A stretch of 10,710 bases of DNA from CF-161 sp035259145 (GCA_035259145.1 DATFWQ010000257.1:1-10710), one strand, 5' to 3'; shown: positions 1 to 6,639, counted from the stretch's first letter. The notes: generated from the sequence alone by a model not told the origin. Program-made: numbers and translations.

Positions 1-16
1 CCCCCGTCTCGGGGAT

Positions 17-1531
17 ATGGACCGGGTGCCAGCCCTGACCTATAGTGCGCAGGTGCCCACCTGGGACGTGATCGTTGTCGGGGCGGGCTCGGGGGGAGGC
101 GTCGTGGCGTCGCGCCTCAGCGAGGAGGCGCACTTGCGGATCCTGCTGCTGGAGGCGGGCCCTGACTTCCCGGGTGAGATTCCCGACCCGGTGCGCCACT
201 TGCGCCTGGGCAGCGGGGTCTCCGAGTTCGACTGGGATTACAACGATCCGGGCATGGGCAGCTCCATCCCCCGCGGCCGCCTCGTCGGGGGCAGCAGCGC
301 GGTGAACGCGACATACGCGCTGCGCGGGCAACCGCAGGACTACGACGGCTGGGCCGCACTGGGCTTGCCCGAGTGGTCGTGGGAGCGCTGCCTTCCCTAC
401 TTCATCCGCCTCGAGGACGACGCCGACTTCGGAGACGAGCCCCACCACGGGCGCGGCGGCCCCATCCACGTCATGCGCCAGCCGTCAGAAAATGCCGTCG
501 AGGAGGCGTTCACTGCCGCCTGCCTGGAGCTGGGCCATGGCCCGGCACCTGATCTGAACGCGCCGGGCGTGATCGGCGTCGGCCCTCTGCCCCGCAACGT
601 GCGCGGCGGTGTCCGCCAGAGCACCCTCGTCACTTACCTCGCCGCGGCACGCCCCCGTCCCAACCTCGAGATCCGCGGAGACACCCTGGTCGACCGCCTC
701 ACGATCGAGGGTGATCGCGTGACCGGTGTGCGGCTCGCGTCAGGCGAGGAGCTGGGCGCGATGCGCGTCGTCCTGGCGGCGGGGGCCTTCAATACCCCAC
801 ATGTGCTCATGCGCTCGGGGATCGGTGATCCCTCGGCTCTGCGGGCGGCGGGCGTCGAGTGCAGGCTGCCGCTGCCGGCCGTGGGTCGCAACCTGCGCGA
901 CCACCCACTGACGCTGCTCGTCATCCAGCTCACACACCCGCCCGCCGCCGAGCCGATGCGGCTGGGCCCGGCCCTGAAGTTCCGCGGCCTGTCCAGCGGG
1001 CCGATCGAAGATATGAAGGTGACACTGCTTCCGGGCGAGATCTTCGCAATGCCTGCGTTGACCGGCCTCCTGCTCGAGATAGACGAGATCCAATCGGAGG
1101 GATCCGTCACCCTGGCCGGCGCCGATCCGACCGCCCCGCCCCTGCTCGATCACCGCCTGCTGAGCCACCCCAAAGACGTCGAGCTGATGCTGGCCGGCGC
1201 AGAACACGCCGTGCGCCTGTTCGAGGCGTTCGCGGACGGCCTCGGCGCCGAGCTGCTGCTGCCAGACCCGGTCACCGCCCACAACCGTGACCTGCTGCGC
1301 GAGCACGTCCGGACGATGCACAGCACGGGCTACCACCCGTCATGCAGCTGCCGCATGGGTCCCGCGGGCGACCCGGGTGCTGTCGTCGACGCGCGCTGCC
1401 AGCTGCACGGGCTGCAGGGCCTGACGATAGCTGACGCGTCCGTCATGCCCTACGTGCCGCGAGCCAACACCAACCTTCCGACGATGATGGTCGGCGAGCG
1501 CGTGGCCGAGTTCCTGCGCGAAGAGCTTTGA
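17..1531 (+). CDS. GMC-family FAD-dependent oxidoreductase
   Basis: Flavoenzyme of the glucose-methanol-choline (GMC) family, 504 aa from this ATG, expected to oxidise an alcohol or related substrate with FAD. The N-terminal dinucleotide-binding loop VGAGSGGGVVASRLSE (residues 21-36) is followed by LLLEAGP (43-49), where a Glu normally binds the FAD ribose. GMC signature 1 is around GRLVGGSSAVNATYALRG (87-104) and signature 2 is GAFNTPHVLMRSGIG (256-270). At the C-terminus, HPSCSCRMG (440-448) supplies the catalytic His440, and ANTN (483-486) supplies the likely partner Asn486, followed by a MMVGERVAEFL helix. There is no secretion signal, so it is probably cytoplasmic. The frame stays open to the left edge of the window, so a start outside the window is possible, although the FAD motif lies at the expected distance from this ATG. 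It converges on the HAD gene, 25 nt away. The substrate is unknown; membership of the mycofactocin-linked MftG group is possible but unproven. Confidence 0.9.
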   Translation: MDRVPALTYSAQVPTWDVIVVGAGSGGGVVASRLSEEAHLRILLLEAGPDFPGEIPDPVRHLRLGSGVSEFDWDYNDPGMGSSIPRGRLVGGSSAVNATYALRGQPQDYDGWAALGLPEWSWERCLPYFIRLEDDADFGDEPHHGRGGPIHVMRQPSENAVEEAFTAACLELGHGPAPDLNAPGVIGVGPLPRNVRGGVRQSTLVTYLAAARPRPNLEIRGDTLVDRLTIEGDRVTGVRLASGEELGAMRVVLAAGAFNTPHVLMRSGIGDPSALRAAGVECRLPLPAVGRNLRDHPLTLLVIQLTHPPAAEPMRLGPALKFRGLSSGPIEDMKVTLLPGEIFAMPALTGLLLEIDEIQSEGSVTLAGADPTAPPLLDHRLLSHPKDVELMLAGAEHAVRLFEAFADGLGAELLLPDPVTAHNRDLLREHVRTMHSTGYHPSCSCRMGPAGDPGAVVDARCQLHGLQGLTIADASVMPYVPRANTNLPTMMVGERVAEFLREEL

Positions 1532-1556
1532 CGGGCATCGAGCGCTCGGTGCTGCG

Positions 1557-2270
1557 TCAGCGGATGTCCAGGGCCGCAGGCAGGTCTTCGAGACGCGAGA
1601 TGACGATGCCGGCCTCGGGGCCACCGCCGCCGTCGTTGTAGCAGCCCATGAAGCGCACCGACCCCATGCCCACGGCCCGGGCGCCGGCTACGTCGGTGGC
1701 CCGCAGGTCGCCTACGTGGACGGCGTGCTTCGGCTCAACGCCGAGGCCGTCAAGTGCCGCGCGGAAGATTCGAGGGTTCGGCTTCGGAACGCCCACTTCG
1801 TCCGAGAAGGTGAGAGCGGCGCGCTCGAAGCGATGCAGCAAGCCGGCTCGGCCCAGAAGGCCGCGCAGCACCCGCCCAGGCGAGAAGCCGGTGTCGCTGA
1901 TGACGCCCAGCTTGACGCCCGCACCACGGAGCTTCTCGACGGCTTCCCTGGCACCGTCCACCGGGTGTTCGCCCAGGCCGACGCCGCTGATCTCGATAAG
2001 CCGGGTCAGCTCGTCGAGCCTGTCGAATGGTCCGTCAACGCTGAAGCGGCCCAGCAGTACCCGGGCGAACTCCCTGGCGCCCCAGTGGCGACCAGCCCGC
2101 CACTCGGCGACGTGCCGCTCGAAGCCTTCGACGAGCGCCGCCTGAACCGCCGCCTCTGAGGCCCGCAGCCGCGGCGCCAGCCGGCGCGCCCGGGCGGGCT
2201 GGCCGCCCTCGCCCGATCGGAAGAGCGTGTTCCAGAAGTCGAAGGTCACCGCCAGAGGTGGGCTCACCAT
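1557..2270 (-). CDS. HAD-superfamily hydrolase
   Basis: Haloacid-dehalogenase-superfamily hydrolase, 237 aa, a usual length for the family. Motif I is FDFWNTL (10-16) with Asp11 as predicted nucleophile. The position two residues later, usually Asp in phosphatases, is Trp13. Motif II is GVISDTG (122-128) with Ser125, motif III is the Lys of GVPKPNP (Lys163), and motif IV is HVGDLRATD (185-193) with Asp188 and Asp193 for Mg2+ binding. Residues 20-110 form the helical cap of a class-I-type HAD enzyme. Most relatives hydrolyse small phosphomonoesters; the lost second Asp leaves the reaction open (dehalogenase-like, phosphatase or regulatory). Its ATG shares one base with the TGA of the acyl-CoA dehydrogenase (TGATG), so translation is probably coupled and it is the last gene of the minus-strand operon. 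The substrate cannot be deduced. Confidence 0.88.
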   Translation of the reverse strand: MVSPPLAVTFDFWNTLFRSGEGGQPARARRLAPRLRASEAAVQAALVEGFERHVAEWRAGRHWGAREFARVLLGRFSVDGPFDRLDELTRLIEISGVGLGEHPVDGAREAVEKLRGAGVKLGVISDTGFSPGRVLRGLLGRAGLLHRFERAALTFSDEVGVPKPNPRIFRAALDGLGVEPKHAVHVGDLRATDVAGARAVGMGSVRFMGCYNDGGGGPEAGIVISRLEDLPAALDIR

Positions 2271-3403
2271 CAGAGCCCCAGGCGGGAGGCGATGATCTCG
2301 CTCATGATCTCGGTTGTGCCGCCTCCGATTCCGAGTATTCGGGCGTCACGGTAGTGCCGCTCCACCTCCGACTCACGCATGTAGCCGAACCCGCCGTGGA
2401 TCTGAACGGCCTGGTGCACCGCGAATTCACACGCCTCCACTGCCGTGTTCTTGGCCATCGACACCTGTGCGGTGACGTCCTCCCCTCGCTGCTGCCTGGC
2501 CAGCACCGCCCGCGTGTACTCGCGCGCCACGTCAACCCGGCGCGCCATCTCAGCCAGCTTGTGCCTGATCACCTGGAGCTCCGCGAGCCGGCGACCGAAG
2601 GACTGCCTTTGACGCGCCCACTCCAGGCTTAGGTCCAGGCACCGCTGGCCCACGGAGTAGGCCAGCACCGCCATCCCGATCCGCTCCGATTGAAAGTGAC
2701 GCATGATCTGCTTGAAACCGCTCCCCTCCTCACCGACCAGGTTGGCCATGGGCACCAGGGCATCCCGAAAGGAGAGCTCGGCGGTGTCGGAGCAGAGCCA
2801 GCCCATCTTGTCGAGCTTTCGTGAGACCTCGAAGCCGGGCGTCCCGCGCTCGATCACGAGCAGCGAGACGCCGCCGTAACCCGAGCCGCCTGTTCGCACC
2901 GCCGTGGTCACGAAGTCGGCGCGACATCCGGACGTGATGTAGGTCTTCGCGCCGTTGACAACGTAGTGGTCGCCATGCCGGACGGCTGTCGTGCGCAGTC
3001 CGGCCACGTCGGATCCCGAGTCGGGCTCGGTGACCGCCAGTGAGCCGATCTTCTCACCCGCCAGCGTCGGCCGCACCCAGCGATCGATCTGGGTTGGTTC
3101 GCCCTCGGTCAGGATGTGCGGGATGGCGATGCCGTGCGTGAACAGCGCAGCGCACAGGCCGGAGGAGGCGCCGGACTGGATCAGCTCTTCGGTGACGAGC
3201 GTCGAGTGAGTGCTATCCCCGCCGCTGCCGCCCACCGCCTCGGGGTAGGCGACGCCGAGAATGCCTGCCGCAGCGGCCTTGCGATGGAGGTCGCGAGGCA
3301 CCTCTCCCGCGCGCTCCCAGTCACTCAGATACGGGACGACTTCCCGGCGGGCGAATTCGCGAACCGTCTGGCGGAGCAGATCATGCTCGAGCCCGAAAGT
3401 CAT
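2270..3403 (-). CDS. Acyl-CoA dehydrogenase
   Basis: FAD-dependent acyl-CoA dehydrogenase, 377 aa, which would introduce the alpha-beta double bond into an acyl-CoA and pass electrons to ETF. The N-terminal helical domain (1-115) precedes family signature 1, AVTEPDSGSDVAG (123-135), then the beta domain, and the C-terminal helices with WARQRQSFG (262-270) and signature 2 at QIHGGFGYM (334-342) through RHYRDARI (349-356). The C-terminal segment reads ILGIGGGTTEIM (356-367), so the Glu used as catalytic base by short/medium-chain enzymes is Gly here. Glu240 in SERIGMA sits where long-chain and isovaleryl-type enzymes place their base. The start was chosen at 3403 because it forms an ATGA overlap with the DUF2087 stop and gives a normal N-terminus; the open frame upstream to 3679 only reads the DUF2087 gene out of frame. 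Chain-length specificity is not readable. Confidence 0.95.
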   Translation of the reverse strand: MTFGLEHDLLRQTVREFARREVVPYLSDWERAGEVPRDLHRKAAAAGILGVAYPEAVGGSGGDSTHSTLVTEELIQSGASSGLCAALFTHGIAIPHILTEGEPTQIDRWVRPTLAGEKIGSLAVTEPDSGSDVAGLRTTAVRHGDHYVVNGAKTYITSGCRADFVTTAVRTGGSGYGGVSLLVIERGTPGFEVSRKLDKMGWLCSDTAELSFRDALVPMANLVGEEGSGFKQIMRHFQSERIGMAVLAYSVGQRCLDLSLEWARQRQSFGRRLAELQVIRHKLAEMARRVDVAREYTRAVLARQQRGEDVTAQVSMAKNTAVEACEFAVHQAVQIHGGFGYMRESEVERHYRDARILGIGGGTTEIMSEIIASRLGL

Positions 3404-3696
3404 TCGTGCCCGGGCAGTGGGTTGGGGAGCGTGCCGGCCCGCCAGTAAACACCGGCGCGGCGCTGCATAAGCTCTTCGTCGACCAGCAGTCGTCGCAGCA
3501 GGGCGAAGTCCTCGTGGTAGCGGCGCAGGATGTCGTTGACCTGCGCCTCCTGGTAGCGCTCGGCCGGCCGGAAGTGCTCGGCAAGCCAGCGCAGGACGAC
3601 CCTCCGCTTCTTCCAGCGGGCGGGTATCTGCTTGAGGCGGCCCCCCTCCATGAAGTTGGCCAGGACGCGTTCTTCCCACGCGTCATCAGTGCGCAC
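3400..3696 (-). CDS. DUF2087-family small protein
   Basis: A 98-aa protein consisting almost wholly of a DUF2087 domain: FMEGGRLKQIPARWKKR (15-31), then LRWLAEHF (35-42), the EAQVNDILRRYHEDFALLRR stretch (50-69) and a terminal YWR (84-86). The domain is basic and helical. It is often found alone or fused to helix-turn-helix domains in bacterial regulators, so a nucleic-acid-binding or regulatory role is plausible but not established. The start is a GTG with no convincing Shine-Dalgarno sequence; the first ATG nearby is in another frame and the domain begins at about residue 14, so GTG is the best choice. The stop overlaps the start of the acyl-CoA dehydrogenase by four bases (ATGA), which ties it to that gene and makes it a candidate regulator or accessory of the operon. 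Confidence 0.85.
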   Translation of the reverse strand: MRTDDAWEERVLANFMEGGRLKQIPARWKKRRVVLRWLAEHFRPAERYQEAQVNDILRRYHEDFALLRRLLVDEELMQRRAGVYWRAGTLPNPLPGHE

Positions 3697-3734
3697 GCCC
3701 AGAGAGTACCCGAGGCCGGACGGATGGACGGCTG

Positions 3735-4403
3735 CTACGAAGTGCGGACAGCGCGCACCACCAGCCGGTGGTCATAGCCGCCGCGGACGTAGGTGCCCGA
3801 TGTCGTGATCAGCGTCACCTCGTCGCCCGGGTCGGCGGCAAGCACCTGCTCCATCGGGATGTTGGTCACGCTGTAGTCCCAGGTCTTGGTTACGCGGTAG
3901 AGGATCTGCGTCTGCCTGTCGCTGACCACTGCGATCGCGTCCCCGGGGCCGAGCTGGTCGAGGTGCGAGAAGATGGCCGGGGTGCCGGCCTGGCCAAAGT
4001 CGCGGTGACCGGAGAAGACGGCGTTGCTGCCGGACCCCGGCCTAGCCGTGAACCGATACCAGGCAGCGTCCGTCGGCCTGTCGGGCGCCTCCATCACGTT
4101 TCGCGCGTCGAGTCCCTTGACCTCGATCGGGGCCAACACCCTGAGCTTCTCGATCACCAGCAAAGCCGGCTGGAAGGCAGCGGTCGCCGTCGGAAGGGGC
4201 TTCCACCAGTGGTCCGGGGATGCCACCGCGGTGGGCTGACCTGCGGTCGGAGCGGTGACGGCAGGGACGGGCCGGCCGGCGACGGCGTGTGACCGTGGCG
4301 ACGCCAGCCTGGTGCTGAGCATGCCGGAAGCGATCCCCATGCCCAGGACCCCGGCGGCGACGAGCGCCAGGAGTGCGTGGCGCCCGCTCCAGGCGAACGA
4401 CAT
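3735..4403 (-). CDS. Sortase-like membrane-anchored protein lacking the catalytic Cys
   Basis: A 222-aa protein with an N-terminal hydrophobic signal/anchor (about residues 9-29), a Pro/Ala/Thr-rich linker (30-75) and a sortase beta-barrel domain (80-220) resembling class E/F sortases of Gram-positive bacteria. Recognisable elements are LVIEKLRVLAPIEV (82-95), AWYRFTARPGSGSNAVFSGH (114-133) with the conserved His133, HLDQLGPGDAI (147-157), VTLITTSGTY (196-205) and YDHRLVVRA (210-218) with the predicted catalytic Arg213. Sortases normally carry Cys at the end of the TLITC motif; here Thr201 followed by Ser202 occupies it, and there is no Cys anywhere in the protein. Conventional transpeptidation through a thioacyl intermediate is therefore not expected. 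It may bind sorting signals, act structurally, or use another nucleophile. It is the first gene of the minus-strand run, 38 nt from DUF2087, and has no strong ribosome binding site. Confidence 0.85.
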   Translation of the reverse strand: MSFAWSGRHALLALVAAGVLGMGIASGMLSTRLASPRSHAVAGRPVPAVTAPTAGQPTAVASPDHWWKPLPTATAAFQPALLVIEKLRVLAPIEVKGLDARNVMEAPDRPTDAAWYRFTARPGSGSNAVFSGHRDFGQAGTPAIFSHLDQLGPGDAIAVVSDRQTQILYRVTKTWDYSVTNIPMEQVLAADPGDEVTLITTSGTYVRGGYDHRLVVRAVRTS

Positions 4404-4419
4404 GATCGGCGATAAGGGT

Positions 4420-4450
4420 AAGGCAGCCGGCGGGCGGCTTCGCCGGCCTT
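4420..4450. repeat. GC-rich inverted repeat in divergent promoter region
   Basis: AAGGC (4420-4424) can pair with GCCTT (4446-4450) and CGGCG (4428-4432) with CGCCG (4441-4445), leaving a 3-nt bulge and an 8-nt loop. An alternative inner stem GGCG/CGCC with a GCTT loop also exists. It lies 17 nt upstream of the sortase-like gene start and overlaps a TTGACA box facing the aquaporin gene. It could be an operator shared by the two divergent genes or a leader hairpin of the sortase-like transcript. There is no U-tract, so it is not a typical terminator. Confidence 0.4.
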
Positions 4451-4476
4451 GACAGCGACCTCCATTACCGCATCCT
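4449..4476 (+). promoter_or_regulatory. Candidate promoter for the aquaporin gene
   Basis: A perfect -35 hexamer TTGACA (4449-4454) is followed after 16 nt by CATCCT (4471-4476), a weak -10 with three of six consensus matches. It would give a leader of about 50 nt before the ATG at 4533. The call rests on the -35 match and on its position in a divergent intergenic region. Confidence 0.3.
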
Positions 4477-4532
4477 CGAGGCGCTGGAAATCACCGCTGG
4501 ATGCCCCCTCCCTGGCAACATTGGGATCGACC

Positions 4533-5234
4533 ATGAACGATGCCGCAAAGCTGCTGACTGAATTCGTTGGGACCTTCATATTCCTGTCGGTGATCGCGCT
4601 TTCCGGGCCTGCGGGCCCACTGGCGCCCCTGGCCATCGGGGCAGCCCTGATGGTCATGGTGTACATGGGTGGTCACGTGTCCGGCGGCCACTACAACCCA
4701 GCGGTCTCTTTCGGCCTGTTTCTGCGGCGGAAGATCGACATCAGAACGATGGCCGGCTACTGGCTGACCCAGCTCGTCGCCGGCGCGCTGGCCTTCGTGG
4801 TCGGCTACCTGGTAAGCGGTCGCACACCTGGCATCCAGCCCGGGTCGGGAGTACTCGCCGCCAGCGCGCTGACGATCGAGATCCTGTTCACGGTCGGACT
4901 CGTGCTGGTCGTCCTCAACGTTGCGGCCACCCCGGCCACCGCGGGCAACTCCTTCTACGGGCTCGCGATCGGGTTCACGATCGTGGTCGGCGCATTCGTG
5001 GGCGGACCCATCTCCGGTGGCGCGTTCAACCCGGCTGTGGGCTTCGGGGCTACGCTGGGCGCCGCCCTCTTCCACAGCGGTTCCTGGTCGCACCTGTGGC
5101 TGTACATCGTCGGCCCGCTCGTGGGGGCAGCCGTCGCCGCGGGCATTCACTACGTCCAGGTGACGGGGTTGGAGGGACTGGTGCGCCGACCGCCAGGTCG
5201 AGCGGCGCCGGGCCGGGTGAGCAGGAGGCCGTAA
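4533..5234 (+). CDS. MIP/aquaporin-family channel with non-canonical selectivity filter
   Basis: Integral membrane channel of the major intrinsic protein family, 233 aa, close to the length of bacterial aquaporins. Six hydrophobic helices and two half-helices are readable, with the hallmark boxes SGGHYNPAV (50-58) and SGGAFNPAV (161-169). Helix 1 carries the family AEF-like element LLTEFVGTF (7-15). Counting back from the NPA boxes as in E. coli AqpZ, the four aromatic/arginine filter positions are Ile35, Ala154, Gly163 and Val169. The usual Arg after the second NPA is therefore Val, and the pore should be wide and uncharged, so the transported solute is uncertain. A TTG at 4449 would add 28 residues with no family similarity; the ATG at 4533 places helix 1 correctly and is preferred. 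The tail is short and Arg-rich. It is divergent from the sortase-like gene and convergent with the thiolase. Confidence 0.92.
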   Translation: MNDAAKLLTEFVGTFIFLSVIALSGPAGPLAPLAIGAALMVMVYMGGHVSGGHYNPAVSFGLFLRRKIDIRTMAGYWLTQLVAGALAFVVGYLVSGRTPGIQPGSGVLAASALTIEILFTVGLVLVVLNVAATPATAGNSFYGLAIGFTIVVGAFVGGPISGGAFNPAVGFGATLGAALFHSGSWSHLWLYIVGPLVGAAVAAGIHYVQVTGLEGLVRRPPGRAAPGRVSRRP

Positions 5235-5307
5235 CCCGGGCGACGGCGAGGAGCTCGCAGGCGATGGCTTGACGGCTCTTAGACGGCGCCGGTGGCACTG
5301 CCGCTTC

Positions 5308-6468
5308 TTAGAGGCGCTCCACGATCATGGCCATGCCCTGGCCTCCGCCGACGCACATCGTCTCCAGGCCGTAGGTCTTGTCAAGCGTCTGGAGGTCGTT
5401 CAGGAGCGTACAGAGGATCCGCGCCCCGGTCATTCCAAACGGGTGGCCAAGCGCGATCGCCCCCCCATGCGGGTTCAGCTTGTCGCTGTAGGGATCGATG
5501 CCAAGACCGCGAGCGCTGGGGATTACCTGAGCCGCGAATGCCTCATTGAGCTCGACCACGTCGATGTCGTCGATCGTCATTCCAGCCCGCCTCAAGGCCT
5601 GCTTGCTGGCTTCGATCGGGCCCAGGCCCATGATCTCCGGCTCCAGGGCTGTCACGCCGGTTGAGACGACCCGCGCGAGCGGCTGGATGCCGAGCTCCTT
5701 CGCTTTCGTGTCCGACATGACCACGACGGCGGCCGCACCGTCGTTGAGCGGGCAGGCATTGCCGGCGGTCACGCGACCGTTCTCCCGGAATGCAGGCTGC
5801 AGGGTGGCCAGCACCTCCATCGTCGTACCGGGCCGGGGACCGTCGTCCTTGGCGAAAAGCTCGCCATTCGGCAAGGGCACGGGGATGATCTCACGGTCGA
5901 AGAAGCCGTCGTCGCGCGCTTTGACCGCCGCGTTCTGCGACTTGACCGCGAAGCGGTCCATCTCCTCACGGGTGACGCCTTCTCGATCGGCTACGTTCTC
6001 GGCTGTGTCGCCCATCCTGATGTAGACGTCGGGGTACTCGTCGGCATTGCCGCGCTTCAGCCGGTCGTTTTGCGCGCTGGGGATGTCCGAGCTTCCGTTC
6101 CCGTAGCGAGAGACGCATTCGACGCCGACCGAGAGGAAGACGTCCCCCTCGCCGGCTTTGATGGCGTGATACGCCATTCGCGTGGTCTGGAGTGAGGACG
6201 AGCAGTAGCGCGTGATCGTGCAGCCCGGAGTGTCGAGCCTGGCCAGGACGCTGACGATGCGGCCAAGGTTGAAGCCCTGCTCGCCGCCAGGCAGACCGCA
6301 GCCGCACATCAGGTCGTCTATCATCTGCGGCTCGAGCTGAGGCAGCTTGGCCAGCACGCTGGTGACGACGTGGGCGGCGAGGTCGTCCGGTCGCACGTCG
6401 ACCAGGTGGCCCTTGAAGGCGCGGCCGATGGGTGACCGCCCAGCCGCGACGATGACTGCTTCCGGCAT
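5308..6468 (-). CDS. Thiolase (acetyl-CoA acyltransferase)
   Basis: Thiolase-superfamily enzyme, 386 aa, which either cleaves 3-ketoacyl-CoA with CoA at the end of beta-oxidation or condenses two acetyl-CoA. The nucleophile is Cys89 in TRYCSSSLQ (87-95). The second half has CPLNDGAAAVVV (239-250), the NEAF loop (308-311), NPHGGAIALGHPFGMTGAR (332-350) with catalytic His342, and CVGGGQG (372-378) with catalytic Cys372. All four thiolase fingerprints are intact, so it should be active. The start at 6468 is set by the N-terminal EAVIVAAGRSPIGR element typical of the family and by a strong upstream ribosome binding site; the longer open frame to 7086 is antisense to the esterase gene. It appears to be monocistronic and convergent with the aquaporin gene. 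A degradative (FadA/FadI-like) role is favoured because an acyl-CoA dehydrogenase is nearby, but a biosynthetic one cannot be excluded. Confidence 0.95.
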   Translation of the reverse strand: MPEAVIVAAGRSPIGRAFKGHLVDVRPDDLAAHVVTSVLAKLPQLEPQMIDDLMCGCGLPGGEQGFNLGRIVSVLARLDTPGCTITRYCSSSLQTTRMAYHAIKAGEGDVFLSVGVECVSRYGNGSSDIPSAQNDRLKRGNADEYPDVYIRMGDTAENVADREGVTREEMDRFAVKSQNAAVKARDDGFFDREIIPVPLPNGELFAKDDGPRPGTTMEVLATLQPAFRENGRVTAGNACPLNDGAAAVVVMSDTKAKELGIQPLARVVSTGVTALEPEIMGLGPIEASKQALRRAGMTIDDIDVVELNEAFAAQVIPSARGLGIDPYSDKLNPHGGAIALGHPFGMTGARILCTLLNDLQTLDKTYGLETMCVGGGQGMAMIVERL

Positions 6469-6639
6469 CTCAGCTTCCTCCTCAACGTTCGCCGCACTGG
6501 CGTCACGCTGAGTGTAAGGGCGTAGGCTGGCCAAGAACGCGCCCGCCAGCAGGGCGAAGTGCCGGCTGAGCAACCTCTCGCAGCCTGCGGAAAGGTACAA
6601 CCGCCGGGGGCGCTCACTGCTTAGACTGCCAGGTCTGCA
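6469..6639. promoter_or_regulatory. Divergent promoter region between thiolase and esterase operon
   Basis: This 171-nt intergenic stretch must contain the start signals of both divergent transcripts. For the thiolase, TACACT on the minus strand (6511-6516) resembles a -10 box, though no good -35 is seen. For the esterase operon, TAGACT (6622-6627) resembles a -10 box only 12 nt before the ATG, implying a very short leader. Two small inverted repeats are present: CGCAG-C-CTGCG (6579-6589) and an imperfect one, CACTGGCG with CGCTGAGTG (6495-6514), the latter next to the thiolase -10. Both could be operator sites. Confidence 0.4.
6475..6483 (-). promoter_or_regulatory. Ribosome binding site of the thiolase gene
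   Basis: On the minus strand GAGGAGGAA lies with its GGAGG core 8 nt before the ATG at 6468. It is the best Shine-Dalgarno match in the window and it fixes the thiolase start inside the much longer open frame. Confidence 0.75.

Noticed and set aside
2..14. Small hairpin CCCCG-TCT-CGGGG just before the GMC ATG
   Set aside because: A 5-bp stem at the window edge, possibly still inside a coding region because the frame is open to the left; context is missing.
1539..1548. Palindrome CGAGCGCTCG between the convergent GMC and HAD genes
   Set aside because: Ten bases without a loop or T-tract; too short to call a terminator or operator in GC-rich DNA.
3404..3679. N-terminal extension of the acyl-CoA dehydrogenase to 3679
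   Set aside because: It is the DUF2087 gene read in another frame, rich in Arg, Pro and Ala; the ATGA overlap at 3400-3403 gives the true start.
5235..5307. Possible bidirectional terminator between the convergent aquaporin and thiolase genes
   Set aside because: Only a 5-bp stem (GCCGT/ACGGC) with a 10-nt loop overlapping the aquaporin stop is seen and there is no T-tract on either strand.
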